In this document: in pieces, positions 9,454 to 18,793 of the stretch
How positions within the stretch are numbered: position 1 is the stretch's first letter
How the letters are laid out: every line of letters begins with the position of its first letter
Source of the DNA: Bradyrhizobium sp. 199
GTDB taxonomy: Bacteria > Pseudomonadota > Alphaproteobacteria > Rhizobiales > Xanthobacteraceae
Direction of reading: 5' to 3'
NCBI RefSeq assembly: GCF_023073355.1
Contig: NZ_JADPJI010000002.1
Coordinates: forward strand, 1,116,001 to 1,180,000
DNA length: 64,000 bases
Made by a program: the position numbers and the translations under genes
Notes under the pieces: model-generated
What the model saw: only the letters and a program-made list of their open reading frames with translations
What the model was told of the DNA's origin: nothing
Database searches by the model: none

Positions 9454-12400
9454 GGGCTTCGCTCTCGGTATTGGACAGAATGCGAAGCAGTCCGGTCAGC
9501 GGCGCATGGAGCCCCTCAGGCCGGTGGGACAGCTCGTACTCTACTTCATTGAACGCTTGATCAAGCAAAAAGAACCTCAACAGGCCTTCCGCAGATTGCG
9601 AATCTTCAGGCCATAGCCGCCGATCGGTCATGGCGTCGCGATAGGCGGACAGGAAGGTTGCGGCGGCTCGCTCGCGCCATTTGTCGAGCGCGGCCGTGAG
9701 CCGGCCCTGCTCGTCGGAGGCACCCGTGAGCGCGCGATTCAGCGCTGCGTTCACCGAAATATCGATCGAGCGGATCATGCCGGCGACGTCGCGCGCGGCA
9801 GGCAGCTTGCGCCGCTTGCCGGCCAGCGGCAGACGCGGATCGCCGTCGAAGTCGATGATGAAGATATCGTCCTTCACGATCAGAGTTTGCCCCAGGCGGA
9901 AGTCGCCATGATGACGGATGTTCAACCCGCCGATCTCGGAACCCAATAGCGCATCGAGCTGGCCGGGCAGGGTCGCGCGTACTGCGGCGAGCCGGTCGAT
10001 CAGCGGGCGGTCCGCCTCCCGCAGGCCGTCGCGGCTGTCGACCAGCCGCTCGAAAATCCTTCCGGCCCGCGCTTTGAGGTCGGACACGAACCGCTCGACG
10101 TGCACAGGGCCGATCGGCTCCGGGGCGAGATCGTCCGTCTTCGCCGCGGCCAGGGCGACATGCATCTCGGCGAGCCGCCTTCCGATCTGCGCGATGAAGT
10201 GCAGGTAGAGCGCCTGCTCCTGGGTCTCGCGGGGTGTTTCGTCCGCGGACAACACGCGCTGCTCGTCGATATAGCGGTCGAGATAGCCCGTGGTCACGGT
10301 CCAGCCGTCACCCTGGTTCTCGACATAGGCATGCAGCACGCCGAGCGCGCTGCGCTGATTGCCCTCGACCAGCTCGACGCTGCCGAGCAGCGCCGGCGTA
10401 TTGGCGAAACGCGCGACCTCGGTGAGATAATGGCCGATCTCGATCTCGGGATTGATGCCGCTTTCGAGCTGACGATAGAGCTTGGCGACGTACTGGTTGT
10501 CGACCAGCGCGGTGCTGTTCGACTGCTCGATCGCGCGGATCCGTTCGGGCTCCTTGATGGTGTAGTCGGCGAAACGGCTGGTCGCCTTGAACTCGAGCCG
10601 CAGATTGTTCTCCTCAACCACCAGATTCTGCGACAGGTTGCGCAGGAACAGGCCGATGAAGATCTGATCGGTCGCGACGTCGAGCAACGTGCCTTCGCGT
10701 GCACCCTGGCGCACGGCGGCGAGCGCCTTGGGGTTGAAGCGCTCCCGATCGAAGCGCACCCACTCGATCTGCATCGGCAGCACGTAACGCCGCGCGGCGT
10801 TGTGGTCCGCCCTCTCGAAAAACGCGATCCAGGGCCTGTTGTCGCCGATGTCGCAGAACGGCACGGCCGAGGTCAGCGTGGTCTTGATCTGCTTGGGATT
10901 GTGCTCGGGATACCACCGTGTCCGCGACAAGAATCCCGGCAGCACGTCGCGTTCGAACACGCCGCGCTCGCGGGCGAGCGATACCCAGTTGGAATTCACC
11001 GGCACCACCAGCGTCTCGAATTCCGGCACCGCGCGCGGCGTCACCGGCTCGGACTTGTCGCGCTCCTGAAGCTGGAACCAGTAGAAGCCGTAAGGACCCA
11101 GCGTGATCATGTAAGGCAGCTCGCCGATCGCGGGGAAGCGGGTGCGGCCGAGCATCTCTTGCGGGATGCGGTCCTTCCACGGCGACAGATCGAGCTCGGT
11201 CGCTTGAGCTGCCCGCGAGAGATTGGCGACGCAAAGGATCACCTCGTCGCGATATTGCCGGACATAGGCCAGCACGGCGCGGTTGGCCGGGCGGATGAAG
11301 GTCATGGTGCCGCGGCCAAAGGCGAGCGTCGACTTGCGCACCGAGATCAGCCGCTTGGTGGCGCTGAGCAGCGAGGACAGGCTGCGCGACTGCGCTTCCA
11401 CGTTGACCGATTCATAGCCGTAGACCGGGTCCATGATCAGCGGCGCGTAAAGGCGGGCCGGGTCGCAGCGGGAGAAACCCCCGTTGCGGTCCGGGCTCCA
11501 CTGCATCGGCGTGCGCACGCCGTTGCGGTCGCCGAGATAGATGTTGTCGCCCATGCCGATCTCGTCGCCGTAATAGATGATCGGCGTGCCGGGGAAGGAC
11601 AGCAGCAGCGAGTTCATCAGCTCGATCTTGCGCCGGTCGTTGTCCATCAACGGCGCGAGGCGCCGGCGGATGCCGACATTGATGCGGGCGCGCGGGTCAT
11701 TGGCGTAGGTGGTCCAGAGATAGTCGCGCTCGACGTCGGTGACCATCTCCAGCGTCAGCTCGTCATGATTGCGCAGGAACAGCGCCCATTGACAGCTCGC
11801 CGGGATGTCCGGCGTCTGGCGCAGGATGTCGGTGATCGGGAAGCGGTCCTCCTGAGCGATCGCCATGTAGATGCGCGGCATCAGCGGGAAGTGATAGGCC
11901 ATGTGGCACTCGTCGCCACGGCCGAAATATTCCTGCACGTCCTCTGGCCATTGATTGGCCTCGGCCAGCAGCAGCTTGCCCTTTGAGTAGGAGTCCAGCT
12001 CCTGGCGCAGTCGCTTGATGATGGCATGCGTCTCGGGCAGGTTCTCGTTCGAGGTGCCCTCGCGCTCGCACAGGTAGGGAATGGCATCTAGCCGGAAGCC
12101 GTCGACGCCGGCGTCCAGCCAGCGCTTCATCACCTGGATCAGCGCGCTGACCACGCGCGGATTGTCGAAATTGAGGTCCGGCTGGTGCGAGAAGAACCGG
12201 TGCCAGTAGAACGCGCCGGCCTCGTGATCCCAGGTCCAGTTCGACTTCTCGGTGTCGGTGAAGATGATGCGCGTGCCCTGGTATTTCTGGTCGGTGTCGC
12301 TCCAGACATACCAGTTGCGAGCGCTGGAGCCCGGATGGCTGCGGCGCGCGCGCTTGAACCATCTGTGCTGGTCCGACGTGTGGTTGACGACGAGCTCGGT

Positions 12401-12739
12401 GATGACGCGCAGGCCCCGCTTCTGCGCTTCCTGGATGAAGCGCTTGAAGTCCTTCATCGTCCCGAAATCGGGATTGACCGAGCCGTAGTCGGCGATGTCG
12501 TAGCCGTCGTCGCGGCCGGGCGAGGGGTAGAACGGCAACAGCCACAGCGCCGTGACGCCGAGCTCCTGCAGATAGGGCAGCTTCTCGGTCAGTCCGGCGA
12601 AATCGCCGATGCCGTCATTGTTGCTGTCCGCGAAGGCCTTGACGTGGAGCTGGTAGATGATGGCGTCTTTGTACCAGAGTTCATCCACGATCTCGGCAAC
12701 CTCAGCCTTCTTGGTGTCGACGGAAGATAGAACATTCAT
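9446..12739 (-). CDS. treS: Trehalose synthase-maltokinase fusion (TreS-Pep2)
   Basis: A 1097-residue bifunctional enzyme. Residues 1 to about 560 are TreS (GH13), interconverting trehalose and maltose, with VVNHTSDQH (117-125), nucleophile D218 in [10 protein letters not shown]260 in [11 protein letters not shown] and D326 in [10 protein letters not shown]. After a linker, about 610-1095 is a maltokinase with the kinase loop HHGDFRLGQ (943-951) and metal-binding IDFDGDP (962-968); it uses ATP to make maltose 1-phosphate. I start at the ATG at 12739: it follows AAGGGG, lies 11 bases after the glgE stop, and the protein begins as TreS proteins do before [13 protein letters not shown]. An upstream extension to 12820 would run into glgE. 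Fused TreS-Pep2 is known in other bacteria. Confidence 0.94.
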   Translation of the reverse strand: MNVLSSVDTKKAEVAEIVDELWYKDAIIYQLHVKAFADSNNDGIGDFAGLTEKLPYLQELGVTALWLLPFYPSPGRDDGYDIADYGSVNPDFGTMKDFKRFIQEAQKRGLRVITELVVNHTSDQHRWFKRARRSHPGSSARNWYVWSDTDQKYQGTRIIFTDTEKSNWTWDHEAGAFYWHRFFSHQPDLNFDNPRVVSALIQVMKRWLDAGVDGFRLDAIPYLCEREGTSNENLPETHAIIKRLRQELDSYSKGKLLLAEANQWPEDVQEYFGRGDECHMAYHFPLMPRIYMAIAQEDRFPITDILRQTPDIPASCQWALFLRNHDELTLEMVTDVERDYLWTTYANDPRARINVGIRRRLAPLMDNDRRKIELMNSLLLSFPGTPIIYYGDEIGMGDNIYLGDRNGVRTPMQWSPDRNGGFSRCDPARLYAPLIMDPVYGYESVNVEAQSRSLSSLLSATKRLISVRKSTLAFGRGTMTFIRPANRAVLAYVRQYRDEVILCVANLSRAAQATELDLSPWKDRIPQEMLGRTRFPAIGELPYMITLGPYGFYWFQLQERDKSEPVTPRAVPEFETLVVPVNSNWVSLARERGVFERDVLPGFLSRTRWYPEHNPKQIKTTLTSAVPFCDIGDNRPWIAFFERADHNAARRYVLPMQIEWVRFDRERFNPKALAAVRQGAREGTLLDVATDQIFIGLFLRNLSQNLVVEENNLRLEFKATSRFADYTIKEPERIRAIEQSNSTALVDNQYVAKLYRQLESGINPEIEIGHYLTEVARFANTPALLGSVELVEGNQRSALGVLHAYVENQGDGWTVTTGYLDRYIDEQRVLSADETPRETQEQALYLHFIAQIGRRLAEMHVALAAAKTDDLAPEPIGPVHVERFVSDLKARAGRIFERLVDSRDGLREADRPLIDRLAAVRATLPGQLDALLGSEIGGLNIRHHGDFRLGQTLIVKDDIFIIDFDGDPRLPLAGKRRKLPAARDVAGMIRSIDISVNAALNRALTGASDEQGRLTAALDKWRERAAATFLSAYRDAMTDRRLWPEDSQSAEGLLRFFLLDQAFNEVEYELSHRPEGLHAPLTGLLRILSNTESEAHA

Positions 12740-12750
12740 GGCGTGGCCCC

Positions 12751-14697
12751 TTACGCCAGGCAGCGGAACAAGAGCGCCGGATCGCGGTCGGGATCGATGC
12801 GTAACCTGATCCCGCCCCACTCGATGCGGGACCGTTCTCCGGTGAGGAGGTTTTCGAGTGTCGTCACATGGTGTCGCTGCCCACCGGCGTCAACGGTGAC
12901 GTCGCCGAGCGGGAGCCAGCATTCGCGCACACGGCGCGACAGCGCAATCACGATGACGACAGTGTTGGCGGGCTCGGCCGCCGCCTTGACGAAGGCGATC
13001 GTCTCGCCGTCTTCGATGCCGAGAAAACGCAAGTTCGCCGTTTGCTGAAGTGCGGCGTTGTCGTTGCGGATGCGGTTGAGCGCGGCAATGTAGGATTTGA
13101 TGTTGCCGGGCTTGTCCCAGTCGCGCTGCTTGATCTGATATTTCTCGGAATCCAGATACTCCTCGCGGCCGGGAATCGCCTCGTGTTCGAGCAGCTCGAA
13201 CCCGCTGTATACGCCGTAGCTGCCCGACAATGTCGCCGCCAGCGCAACGCGCGACTTGAACGCCCAGGCTTCTCCGCTCTGGAGATGATAGGGCAGCAGA
13301 TCGGGCGTGTTGACGAACAGGTTCGGTCGATAGAAGTCGCGCTCGGGATAGCGCGTCAGCTCGCCGAGATATTGCTCCAGCTCCCACCGCGAAGTGCGCC
13401 AGGGGAAATAGGTGAAGGACTGCGCAAAGCCGAGCTTGGCGAGGCCCTTCATCAGCTTTGGCCGCGCAAAAGTCTTGGAGAACAGGATCACCTCGGGATG
13501 CCGGCGGCGGATGTCGCGGATCAGCCAGTCCCAGAATGCAAGCGGCGCGGTGTCGTGGTTGTCGATGGCGAAGATGGTGACGCCATGGTCGATCCAGAAC
13601 AGCATGGCGTCGCGAAAAGCGTTCCACAGGCCGACACGGTCGACTGAGGCGAAATCGGGGATCACGATGTCGGAATAGAGTTCATCCGCCGTCCGTACCG
13701 AGCGGTCCGGCCGCCATTTGAACCATTCCGGATGCTGCGTCAGCCAGGGATGGTCCGGCGAGCATTGCACGGCGAAATCGAGTGCCAGCTCGAGACCGTA
13801 TTCCAGGCAGGTCGCGACCAGCGCGCGGAAGTCCTCGATGGTGCCGAGCGCGGGATGCAGCGCATCGTGGCCGCCCTCGGCGGCTCCGATCGCGTAGGGC
13901 GAGCCGGGTTCGCCTTCGGTTGCCACCGGCGCATTGTTGCGGCCTTTGCGGCGGTGACGGCCGATCGGGTGGATCGGCGTGAAATAGAGCACGTCAAAAC
14001 CCATCGCCGCGATATCAGGCACGCGGGCGATGCAATCGCGGAGCGTGCCGTGCTGGCCGGGGATCCGGCTCTGGCTGCGCGGCATCATCTGGTACCAGGC
14101 GCCAAACCGCGCCTTGTCGCGGTCGATGGTCAGCGGGAAGGGCTGTGAGCGGGTCAGGTCGGGCCGTGACTGACTCTCGGCCATGGCATCGCCGAGCTCG
14201 GTCGCGAGCAGCGAGGTGACATCGCCGGTCTGAAGGTAATCCTCGCATTGTCTGACGATGATCGCCGCGGCGGCCTGCTGCGCGCCGTGCGCCTTGGTCA
14301 AGAGCCCGGCGCCCTCGATGGCATCAAGGCTGACATCGGCACCGGTGCGCTGCTTGCGCACGACCCCATGGGACCAGGTGGCGAACTCGTCGGTCCAGGC
14401 TTCCACTGCATAGACGTATTGGCCGGGCTCGACCGGCGTGAACGCACCGGACCAGCGGTCATTGCCATGATGGATCATCGGCTCGCGCCGCCAGTCCCGG
14501 TCCTGCTCAGGACGCCAGAGCAGCGCGGCGCTGACCACAGCGTCGCCGTCGCGGTAAACATCGGCCCACACCTCGACCCGTTCGCCCGCGATCCGCTTCA
14601 CGGCGAAGCGGCCGCCATCGATCGCGGGATAGACGTCTTCGATGAGGAAAGCGCTGCCGGCTGCGGCACTTTCGACAGTTTGAATTGTCTTGTTCAC
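12751..14697 (-). CDS. glgE: GlgE-family protein (maltosyltransferase homologue) with altered active site
   Basis: By overall sequence a GlgE family member (alpha-1,4-glucan:maltose-1-phosphate maltosyltransferase). It has the N-terminal domain with [54 protein letters not shown] and [21 protein letters not shown] in family order. The catalytic core is changed. The usual RVDNPHTKP reads AIDNHDTAP (nucleophile D379 kept; Arg at -2, His and Lys lost). The usual acid/base Glu in LSEAFTxP is Lys408 (FSKTFARP). The NPPKKYQDI phosphate-binding segment reads [10 protein letters not shown]466 is kept. I chose the GTG at 14697 (648 aa) because the family begins near this point and because the upstream alternative, a TTG at 14808, lies beyond the candidate promoter. 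First gene of the six-gene operon. Family assignment is secure; activity is doubtful. Confidence 0.85.
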   Translation of the reverse strand: MNKTIQTVESAAAGSAFLIEDVYPAIDGGRFAVKRIAGERVEVWADVYRDGDAVVSAALLWRPEQDRDWRREPMIHHGNDRWSGAFTPVEPGQYVYAVEAWTDEFATWSHGVVRKQRTGADVSLDAIEGAGLLTKAHGAQQAAAAIIVRQCEDYLQTGDVTSLLATELGDAMAESQSRPDLTRSQPFPLTIDRDKARFGAWYQMMPRSQSRIPGQHGTLRDCIARVPDIAAMGFDVLYFTPIHPIGRHRRKGRNNAPVATEGEPGSPYAIGAAEGGHDALHPALGTIEDFRALVATCLEYGLELALDFAVQCSPDHPWLTQHPEWFKWRPDRSVRTADELYSDIVIPDFASVDRVGLWNAFRDAMLFWIDHGVTIFAIDNHDTAPLAFWDWLIRDIRRRHPEVILFSKTFARPKLMKGLAKLGFAQSFTYFPWRTSRWELEQYLGELTRYPERDFYRPNLFVNTPDLLPYHLQSGEAWAFKSRVALAATLSGSYGVYSGFELLEHEAIPGREEYLDSEKYQIKQRDWDKPGNIKSYIAALNRIRNDNAALQQTANLRFLGIEDGETIAFVKAAAEPANTVVIVIALSRRVRECWLPLGDVTVDAGGQRHHVTTLENLLTGERSRIEWGGIRLRIDPDRDPALLFRCLA

Positions 14698-14767
14698 GGT
14701 GATGCCATTGACAAGAAAGCAGGGGCCCGTTTCCCTTGTCGGGAACCTACGCTTGATACCTATATAG

Positions 14768-14793
14768 AAAGCCGCTTGTGTGTCATTAGTTCC
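14768..14793 (-). promoter_or_regulatory. Candidate EcfG-type promoter for the glgE operon
   Basis: On the minus strand GGAAC (14789-14793) is followed after exactly 17 bases by CTTT (14768-14771), three of four bases of the EcfG -10 consensus CGTT. The spacing to the GTG start at 14697 is about 70 bases. Its -35 is one arm of the dyad GTTCCC-CCT-GGGAAC, whose other arm is the -35 of the divergent malQ promoter. Confidence 0.45.
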
Positions 14794-14803
14794 CCCTGGG
14801 AAC
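14789..14803. promoter_or_regulatory. Dyad GTTCCC-N3-GGGAAC formed by two back-to-back GGAAC elements
   Basis: Perfect 6-base arms (14789-14794 and 14798-14803) around CCT. Each arm contains a GGAAC -35 element facing outward, toward glgE on one strand and malQ on the other. It may be only the sum of two promoters, or it may force exclusive binding of one holoenzyme. Confidence 0.6.
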
Positions 14804-14824
14804 GGCAACCGCCGTTTGTGCGTT
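14799..14824 (+). promoter_or_regulatory. EcfG (general stress response) promoter of malQ-GH15
   Basis: Exact match to the alphaproteobacterial EcfG consensus: GGAAC at 14799-14803, a 17-base spacer, CGTT at 14821-14824. It lies 78 bases upstream of the malQ ATG. Consensus knowledge comes from PhyR-NepR-EcfG studies in Bradyrhizobium, Methylobacterium and Sinorhizobium. Confidence 0.75.
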
Positions 14825-14902
14825 AAGGCCGACTAACGTCTTCCGCTGCCTCGTTAAAATCGATGCCCCCGGCAATCGGGTGGCCTGCAAGCTGCGTGCC
14901 GA

Positions 14903-16879
14903 ATGGATCTTTTAGCTCAAGCCCGGATCAAGGGCGTCCAATCCGAATTTGTCGATGCTCTGGGGAAGTTGCGGGTCACCGACCCCGTGGCCCTCAAATT
15001 GATCCTCGACGCCCTGCCGGAGAAGCGGGTTTACCGCTTCGTCAGCGGGCCGGTCGTGGTTCGCGCGCTCGGACATCCGCGCACGGAATTGACGGCCATC
15101 GGCGCGCCGCCGCTGCAATGGACATTGGCCGCAAACGGCAAATCAATGGCCCAAGGCTTGATTGCGCAAGGCGAGACGCGCGAGCCTGTGATCGCCTGGC
15201 CCGCCGGCCTGCCGCTCGGTTATCACCGGTTGACACTGACCGATGCCGAAGGTGTGACGGAAGAGGTCCCGATGATCGTGGCGCCCGAGCGAGCCTTCGG
15301 CGGCGATTTCGACCGCGGCTGGCTGCTCGCCGTTCAGCTTTACAGCGTCCGTTCGGACCGCAATTGGGGCATCGGCGATTTCACCGACCTTGCCGGTCTG
15401 GTGCGGCTCGCCAAGCAGCTCGGGGCCGACGGCGTCGGGCTCAATCCGCTGCACGTCCTGTTCGACGACCACCCGGCCGATTGCAGCCCCTATTCGCCGA
15501 ACAGCCGGCTGTTCCTCAACCCGCTCTATATCGACGTCGAGGCGATTCCCGAATTCTCGGCGGACCTCGTGCCCGACGCGGCCGCCACCGCCGCCCGACT
15601 GCGTGAAGGCGATCGCGTGCCCTATGCCGACATGGCGGCGCTGAAATGGCTGGCTTTGCGCGCCGCCTTTAACAGCTTCGTGACGAGCGCGAGCGAAGCG
15701 CGCCGCAAGGAATTCGACGCCTTCCGCGCTGCCCGCGCGCCGCTGTTGTCGCGCTTTGCCTGCTTCGAGGTGCTACGCCATCGCTTCACCGCGCCGTGGT
15801 GGGAATGGCCGGTGGAATGGCAGCAGCCTGACGAGGCCAAATGCGCCGAGTTGCGCAACGGCCCCGACAAGCGCGAGGTCGAATTCGTCGAATTCGTGCA
15901 ATGGACGGCTGACGCGCAGCTGCATGCCGCCAAGGAGCTCGCAAGCCAGCTCGGCATGCGCGTCGGGCTCTACCTCGATGTCGCCGTCGGTGTGCAGTCC
16001 AACGGATTCGATGCCTGGAACGAGCAGATGGCGATCTCCCGTCATCTCGCCGTCGGCGCGCCGCCTGACGTGCTCAACACCATCGGCCAGGATTGGGGCC
16101 TTGCCGGCTTCAACGCCGGCGGTCTGGAAGCGCAATCCTTCGTGCCGTTCGCCGACATGCTCGCCGCTTCGATGCGCCATGCCGGCGCAATCAGGCTCGA
16201 CCATGTGCTCGGCCTGAAGCGGCTCTATCTGGTGCCGCGCGGCTTCAAGCCGGACAATGGTGCCTATGTGCAGATGCCGTTCGAGGCGCTGCTTGGAGCC
16301 GTGGCGCGCGAGAGCGCGGCCCACAAATGCATCGTGATCGGCGAGGACCTCGGCACGGTGCCGGAAGGTTTCCGCGAGATGATGCAGGATTTCGGCATCT
16401 GGTCCTATCTCGTCATGATGTTCGAGCGGGACGAAACCGGCCGCTTCCGTCCCGTCGAGCATTACCGGCCCAACGCTCTGGTGACGTTGAACACGCATGA
16501 TTTGTCGACCTATGCCGGCTGGCGCTCCTTTGGCGATCTCAAGATGAAGCGATCGCTCGGGCTCGATCCCGGCGAGAACGACCAGGCCCGCTGGGATGCG
16601 CTCGGCAGGCTCGACGAGATCCTGCGCCAGAACGGCATTCGTGCCAACGACCTCTATTCCGTGCTCGCCTTCCTGTCGCGCACGCCGTCCCGGCTGCTCG
16701 CTGTGTCGATGGAGGATCTGCTCGGCGTGATCGACCAGCCCAACATCCCCGGCACGATCGACGAACATCCGAACTGGCGCCAGCGCCTTCCCGTCGCGCT
16801 CGACAAGATCGCCTCGAAGATCGACCTCACGGCCTTGCGAGCGGCGACGCGGGAACGTTCGTTGAACGGCGGGAGTTGA
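14903..16879 (+). CDS. malQ: 4-alpha-glucanotransferase MalQ
   Basis: GH77 amylomaltase that disproportionates maltodextrins, moving glucan segments between chains and releasing glucose. It has a MalQ N-terminal beta domain (about 1-130). The catalytic barrel carries YSVRSDRNWGIGDF (147-160), nucleophile D433 in GAIRLDHVLGL, acid/base E481 in VIGEDLGTVP and D533 in LNTHDLST. Length 658 aa fits the long proteobacterial form. It diverges from the glgE operon and has an exact EcfG promoter 78 bases upstream. The stop overlaps the first codon of the following GH15 gene. It probably recycles short maltodextrins left by GlgX, TreY and TreZ. Confidence 0.94.
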   Translation: MDLLAQARIKGVQSEFVDALGKLRVTDPVALKLILDALPEKRVYRFVSGPVVVRALGHPRTELTAIGAPPLQWTLAANGKSMAQGLIAQGETREPVIAWPAGLPLGYHRLTLTDAEGVTEEVPMIVAPERAFGGDFDRGWLLAVQLYSVRSDRNWGIGDFTDLAGLVRLAKQLGADGVGLNPLHVLFDDHPADCSPYSPNSRLFLNPLYIDVEAIPEFSADLVPDAAATAARLREGDRVPYADMAALKWLALRAAFNSFVTSASEARRKEFDAFRAARAPLLSRFACFEVLRHRFTAPWWEWPVEWQQPDEAKCAELRNGPDKREVEFVEFVQWTADAQLHAAKELASQLGMRVGLYLDVAVGVQSNGFDAWNEQMAISRHLAVGAPPDVLNTIGQDWGLAGFNAGGLEAQSFVPFADMLAASMRHAGAIRLDHVLGLKRLYLVPRGFKPDNGAYVQMPFEALLGAVARESAAHKCIVIGEDLGTVPEGFREMMQDFGIWSYLVMMFERDETGRFRPVEHYRPNALVTLNTHDLSTYAGWRSFGDLKMKRSLGLDPGENDQARWDALGRLDEILRQNGIRANDLYSVLAFLSRTPSRLLAVSMEDLLGVIDQPNIPGTIDEHPNWRQRLPVALDKIASKIDLTALRAATRERSLNGGS

Positions 16880-18723
16880 CGCGCAAGGGGTTTTCGGGGC
16901 TTTTCCAGGCTCGCACGACATTGTCTCAGAGGATCGAGGACTATGCGCTGATCGGTGATTGCGAGACCGCAGCGCTGGTCGGGCGCGACGGCTCGATCGA
17001 CTGGCTGTGCTGGCCGGCCTTCGATTCCGACGCCTGCTTCGCCGCCATCCTCGGCAACCACAACAACGGCCGCTGGCTGATCGCACCGAGCGAGGACGTC
17101 ACGAAGATTTCGCGCCGCTATCTCGGCGATACCCTCATCCTGGAAACGCATTTTGAGACCAAGAGCGGCGCCATTGCGCTGATCGACTTCATGCCGCCGC
17201 GCGGCAAGGCGTCCGATATCGTGCGGCTGGTGCGCGGCCTCACGGGCACGGTGAAAATGCGGATGGAGCTCGTCATCCGCTTCGGCTTCGGCGCCGATAT
17301 TCCCTGGGTGCGGCGGATCGATCATTCCCTGATGGCAATCGCCGGCCAGGACATGACGGTGCTGCGCACGCCGGTGCAGACCCGCGGCGAAAACCTGACC
17401 ACGGTCTCCGACTTCGAAGTGAACGCCGGCGAGACCGTGCCGTTCGTGCTCAGCTACGGCCCCTCGCATCTCGACCCACCCGCGCCGATCGAACCGGAAA
17501 TCGCGCTCCGGGACACCGAGGAATTCTGGAAGGATTGGTGCGGCCATTGCGCCCGCGACGGCGACTATCGCGGCCTGATCATGCGCTCGCTGATCACGCT
17601 GAAAGCGCTGACTTTCGGACCGACCGGCGGCATCGTCGCGGCGCCCACCACCTCGTTACCGGAGAAGCTCGGCGGCAGCCGGAATTGGGATTATCGCTTC
17701 TGCTGGCTGCGCGATGCCACCTTCACGCTGCTGGCGCTGATGAACTCGGGCTATACCGAGGAAGCCTCGGCCTGGCACAATTGGCTGTTGCGCGCGGCCG
17801 CCGGCTCGCCGGCGAACATGCAGATCATGTACGGCATCTGGGGCCAGCGGCGGCTGTTGGAATGGGAGGCGGCCTGGCTCGACGGCTATGAGGGCGCGCA
17901 GCCGGTGCGCGTCGGCAATGCCGCGCATGCGCAGCTCCAGCTCGACGTCTATGGCGAGTTGATCGATGCCTTCCACCAGTCGCGCATGGCCAAGCTCAAG
18001 CTCGACGATGAAACGACCTGGGCGCTGGAATGCGCCGTGCTCAATCATCTCGCCGAAGTGTGGGACCGGCCCGATCACGGCATCTGGGAGCGGCGCGGCG
18101 AGCCCAAACACTACGTCTTCTCCAAGGTGATGACGTGGGTCGCCTTCGACCGCGGCATCAAGAGCGCCGAGACCTTTGGTTTCAAGGCGCCGCTGTTGCA
18201 CTGGCGGGCCCTGCGCGAGGCCATTCATCGCGATGTCTGCAACAGGGGATTTGACGCGGAGGAAAACGCCTTCGTCGAATCCTATGGCTCGAAACTGCTC
18301 GATGCCAGCGTGCTGCTGCTGCCTTCTGTCGGTTTTCTGCCGGCGGAAGATCCACGCATCCGCGGCACCATCGCGGCGGTCGAGACATGTCTGATGCGCG
18401 ACGGCTTCGTGCTGAGGCACGATCCGCGCGAGTTGCCTGTGGGGCAGCCGCCGCTCGAAGGCGCGTTCCTGGCCTGCACGTTGTGGCTGGCCGATGCCCA
18501 CGTGCTGTCGGGCGATCTCGACAAGGCGCAAGGATTGCTCGACCGCGTGGCCGGCATCGCGAACGACGTCGGTCTATTGGCCGAGGAATACGATTCAGTC
18601 GCGCGGCGCCAGACCGGAAATTTCCCGCAGGCGCTGACCCACATCGCGCTGATCAACACCGCGCACAATCTGTCGGCGGCAAGGCAAAAGAGCGAGAAGC
18701 CGGCGATGCAGCGATCGAAGTGA
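16876..18723 (+). CDS. GH15-family glycoside hydrolase (glucoamylase or trehalase type)
   Basis: Inverting GH15 hydrolase of up to 615 aa. An N-terminal beta-sandwich (about 18-225, with DYALIGDCETAALVGRDGSIDWLCWP) leads into an (alpha/alpha)6 barrel with SRNWDYRFCWLRD (268-280). The putative acid is E405 in GIWERRG and the putative base is in LLAEEYD (E570/E571). This shape is shared by bacterial glucoamylases and by the GH15 trehalases known from mycobacteria; sequence alone does not decide between them. The first possible codon is a TTG at 16876 overlapping the malQ stop. Another TTG at 16921 (before SQRIEDYALIGD) is equally plausible, and neither has a good ribosome-binding site. Cotranscription with malQ fits glucose release from dextrins or trehalose. 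Confidence 0.87.
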   Translation: MTRKGFSGLFQARTTLSQRIEDYALIGDCETAALVGRDGSIDWLCWPAFDSDACFAAILGNHNNGRWLIAPSEDVTKISRRYLGDTLILETHFETKSGAIALIDFMPPRGKASDIVRLVRGLTGTVKMRMELVIRFGFGADIPWVRRIDHSLMAIAGQDMTVLRTPVQTRGENLTTVSDFEVNAGETVPFVLSYGPSHLDPPAPIEPEIALRDTEEFWKDWCGHCARDGDYRGLIMRSLITLKALTFGPTGGIVAAPTTSLPEKLGGSRNWDYRFCWLRDATFTLLALMNSGYTEEASAWHNWLLRAAAGSPANMQIMYGIWGQRRLLEWEAAWLDGYEGAQPVRVGNAAHAQLQLDVYGELIDAFHQSRMAKLKLDDETTWALECAVLNHLAEVWDRPDHGIWERRGEPKHYVFSKVMTWVAFDRGIKSAETFGFKAPLLHWRALREAIHRDVCNRGFDAEENAFVESYGSKLLDASVLLLPSVGFLPAEDPRIRGTIAAVETCLMRDGFVLRHDPRELPVGQPPLEGAFLACTLWLADAHVLSGDLDKAQGLLDRVAGIANDVGLLAEEYDSVARRQTGNFPQALTHIALINTAHNLSAARQKSEKPAMQRSK

Positions 18724-18762
18724 GGCAGGCGCCCCTTGTGTGGGAGGGAACGTACCTCGTTG

Positions 18763-18780
18763 GAGCCTCTGTTGAGGCTC
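18763..18780. terminator. Stem-loop between convergent genes
   Basis: GAGCCTC-TGTT-GAGGCTC, a perfect 7-base stem with a 4-base loop, between the converging stop codons of the GH15 hydrolase (18723) and the HAD phosphatase (18794). It could stop transcripts from both sides. There is no T-run on either strand, so it is not a classic intrinsic terminator. Confidence 0.4.
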
Positions 18781-18793
18781 GTCCCGTCAAGCT

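Noticed and set aside
10100..11986. A 628-codon plus-strand frame opposite treS
   Set aside because: Antisense shadow of a recognised gene; the product has no family features.
12740..12820. Longer start for treS-maltokinase
   Set aside because: It would overlap glgE and adds Arg/Pro-rich residues; the ATG at 12739 has AAGGGG and the family N-terminus.
14698..14808. TTG start at 14808 for the glgE-like gene
   Set aside because: The first residues are unrelated to the family, there is no ribosome-binding site, and the codon lies upstream of the candidate EcfG promoter of the gene.
18744..18764. GGAAC...CGTT between the convergent GH15 and HAD genes as an EcfG promoter
   Set aside because: The spacing between the two boxes is only 7 bases and it lies between two gene ends, with no gene to drive.
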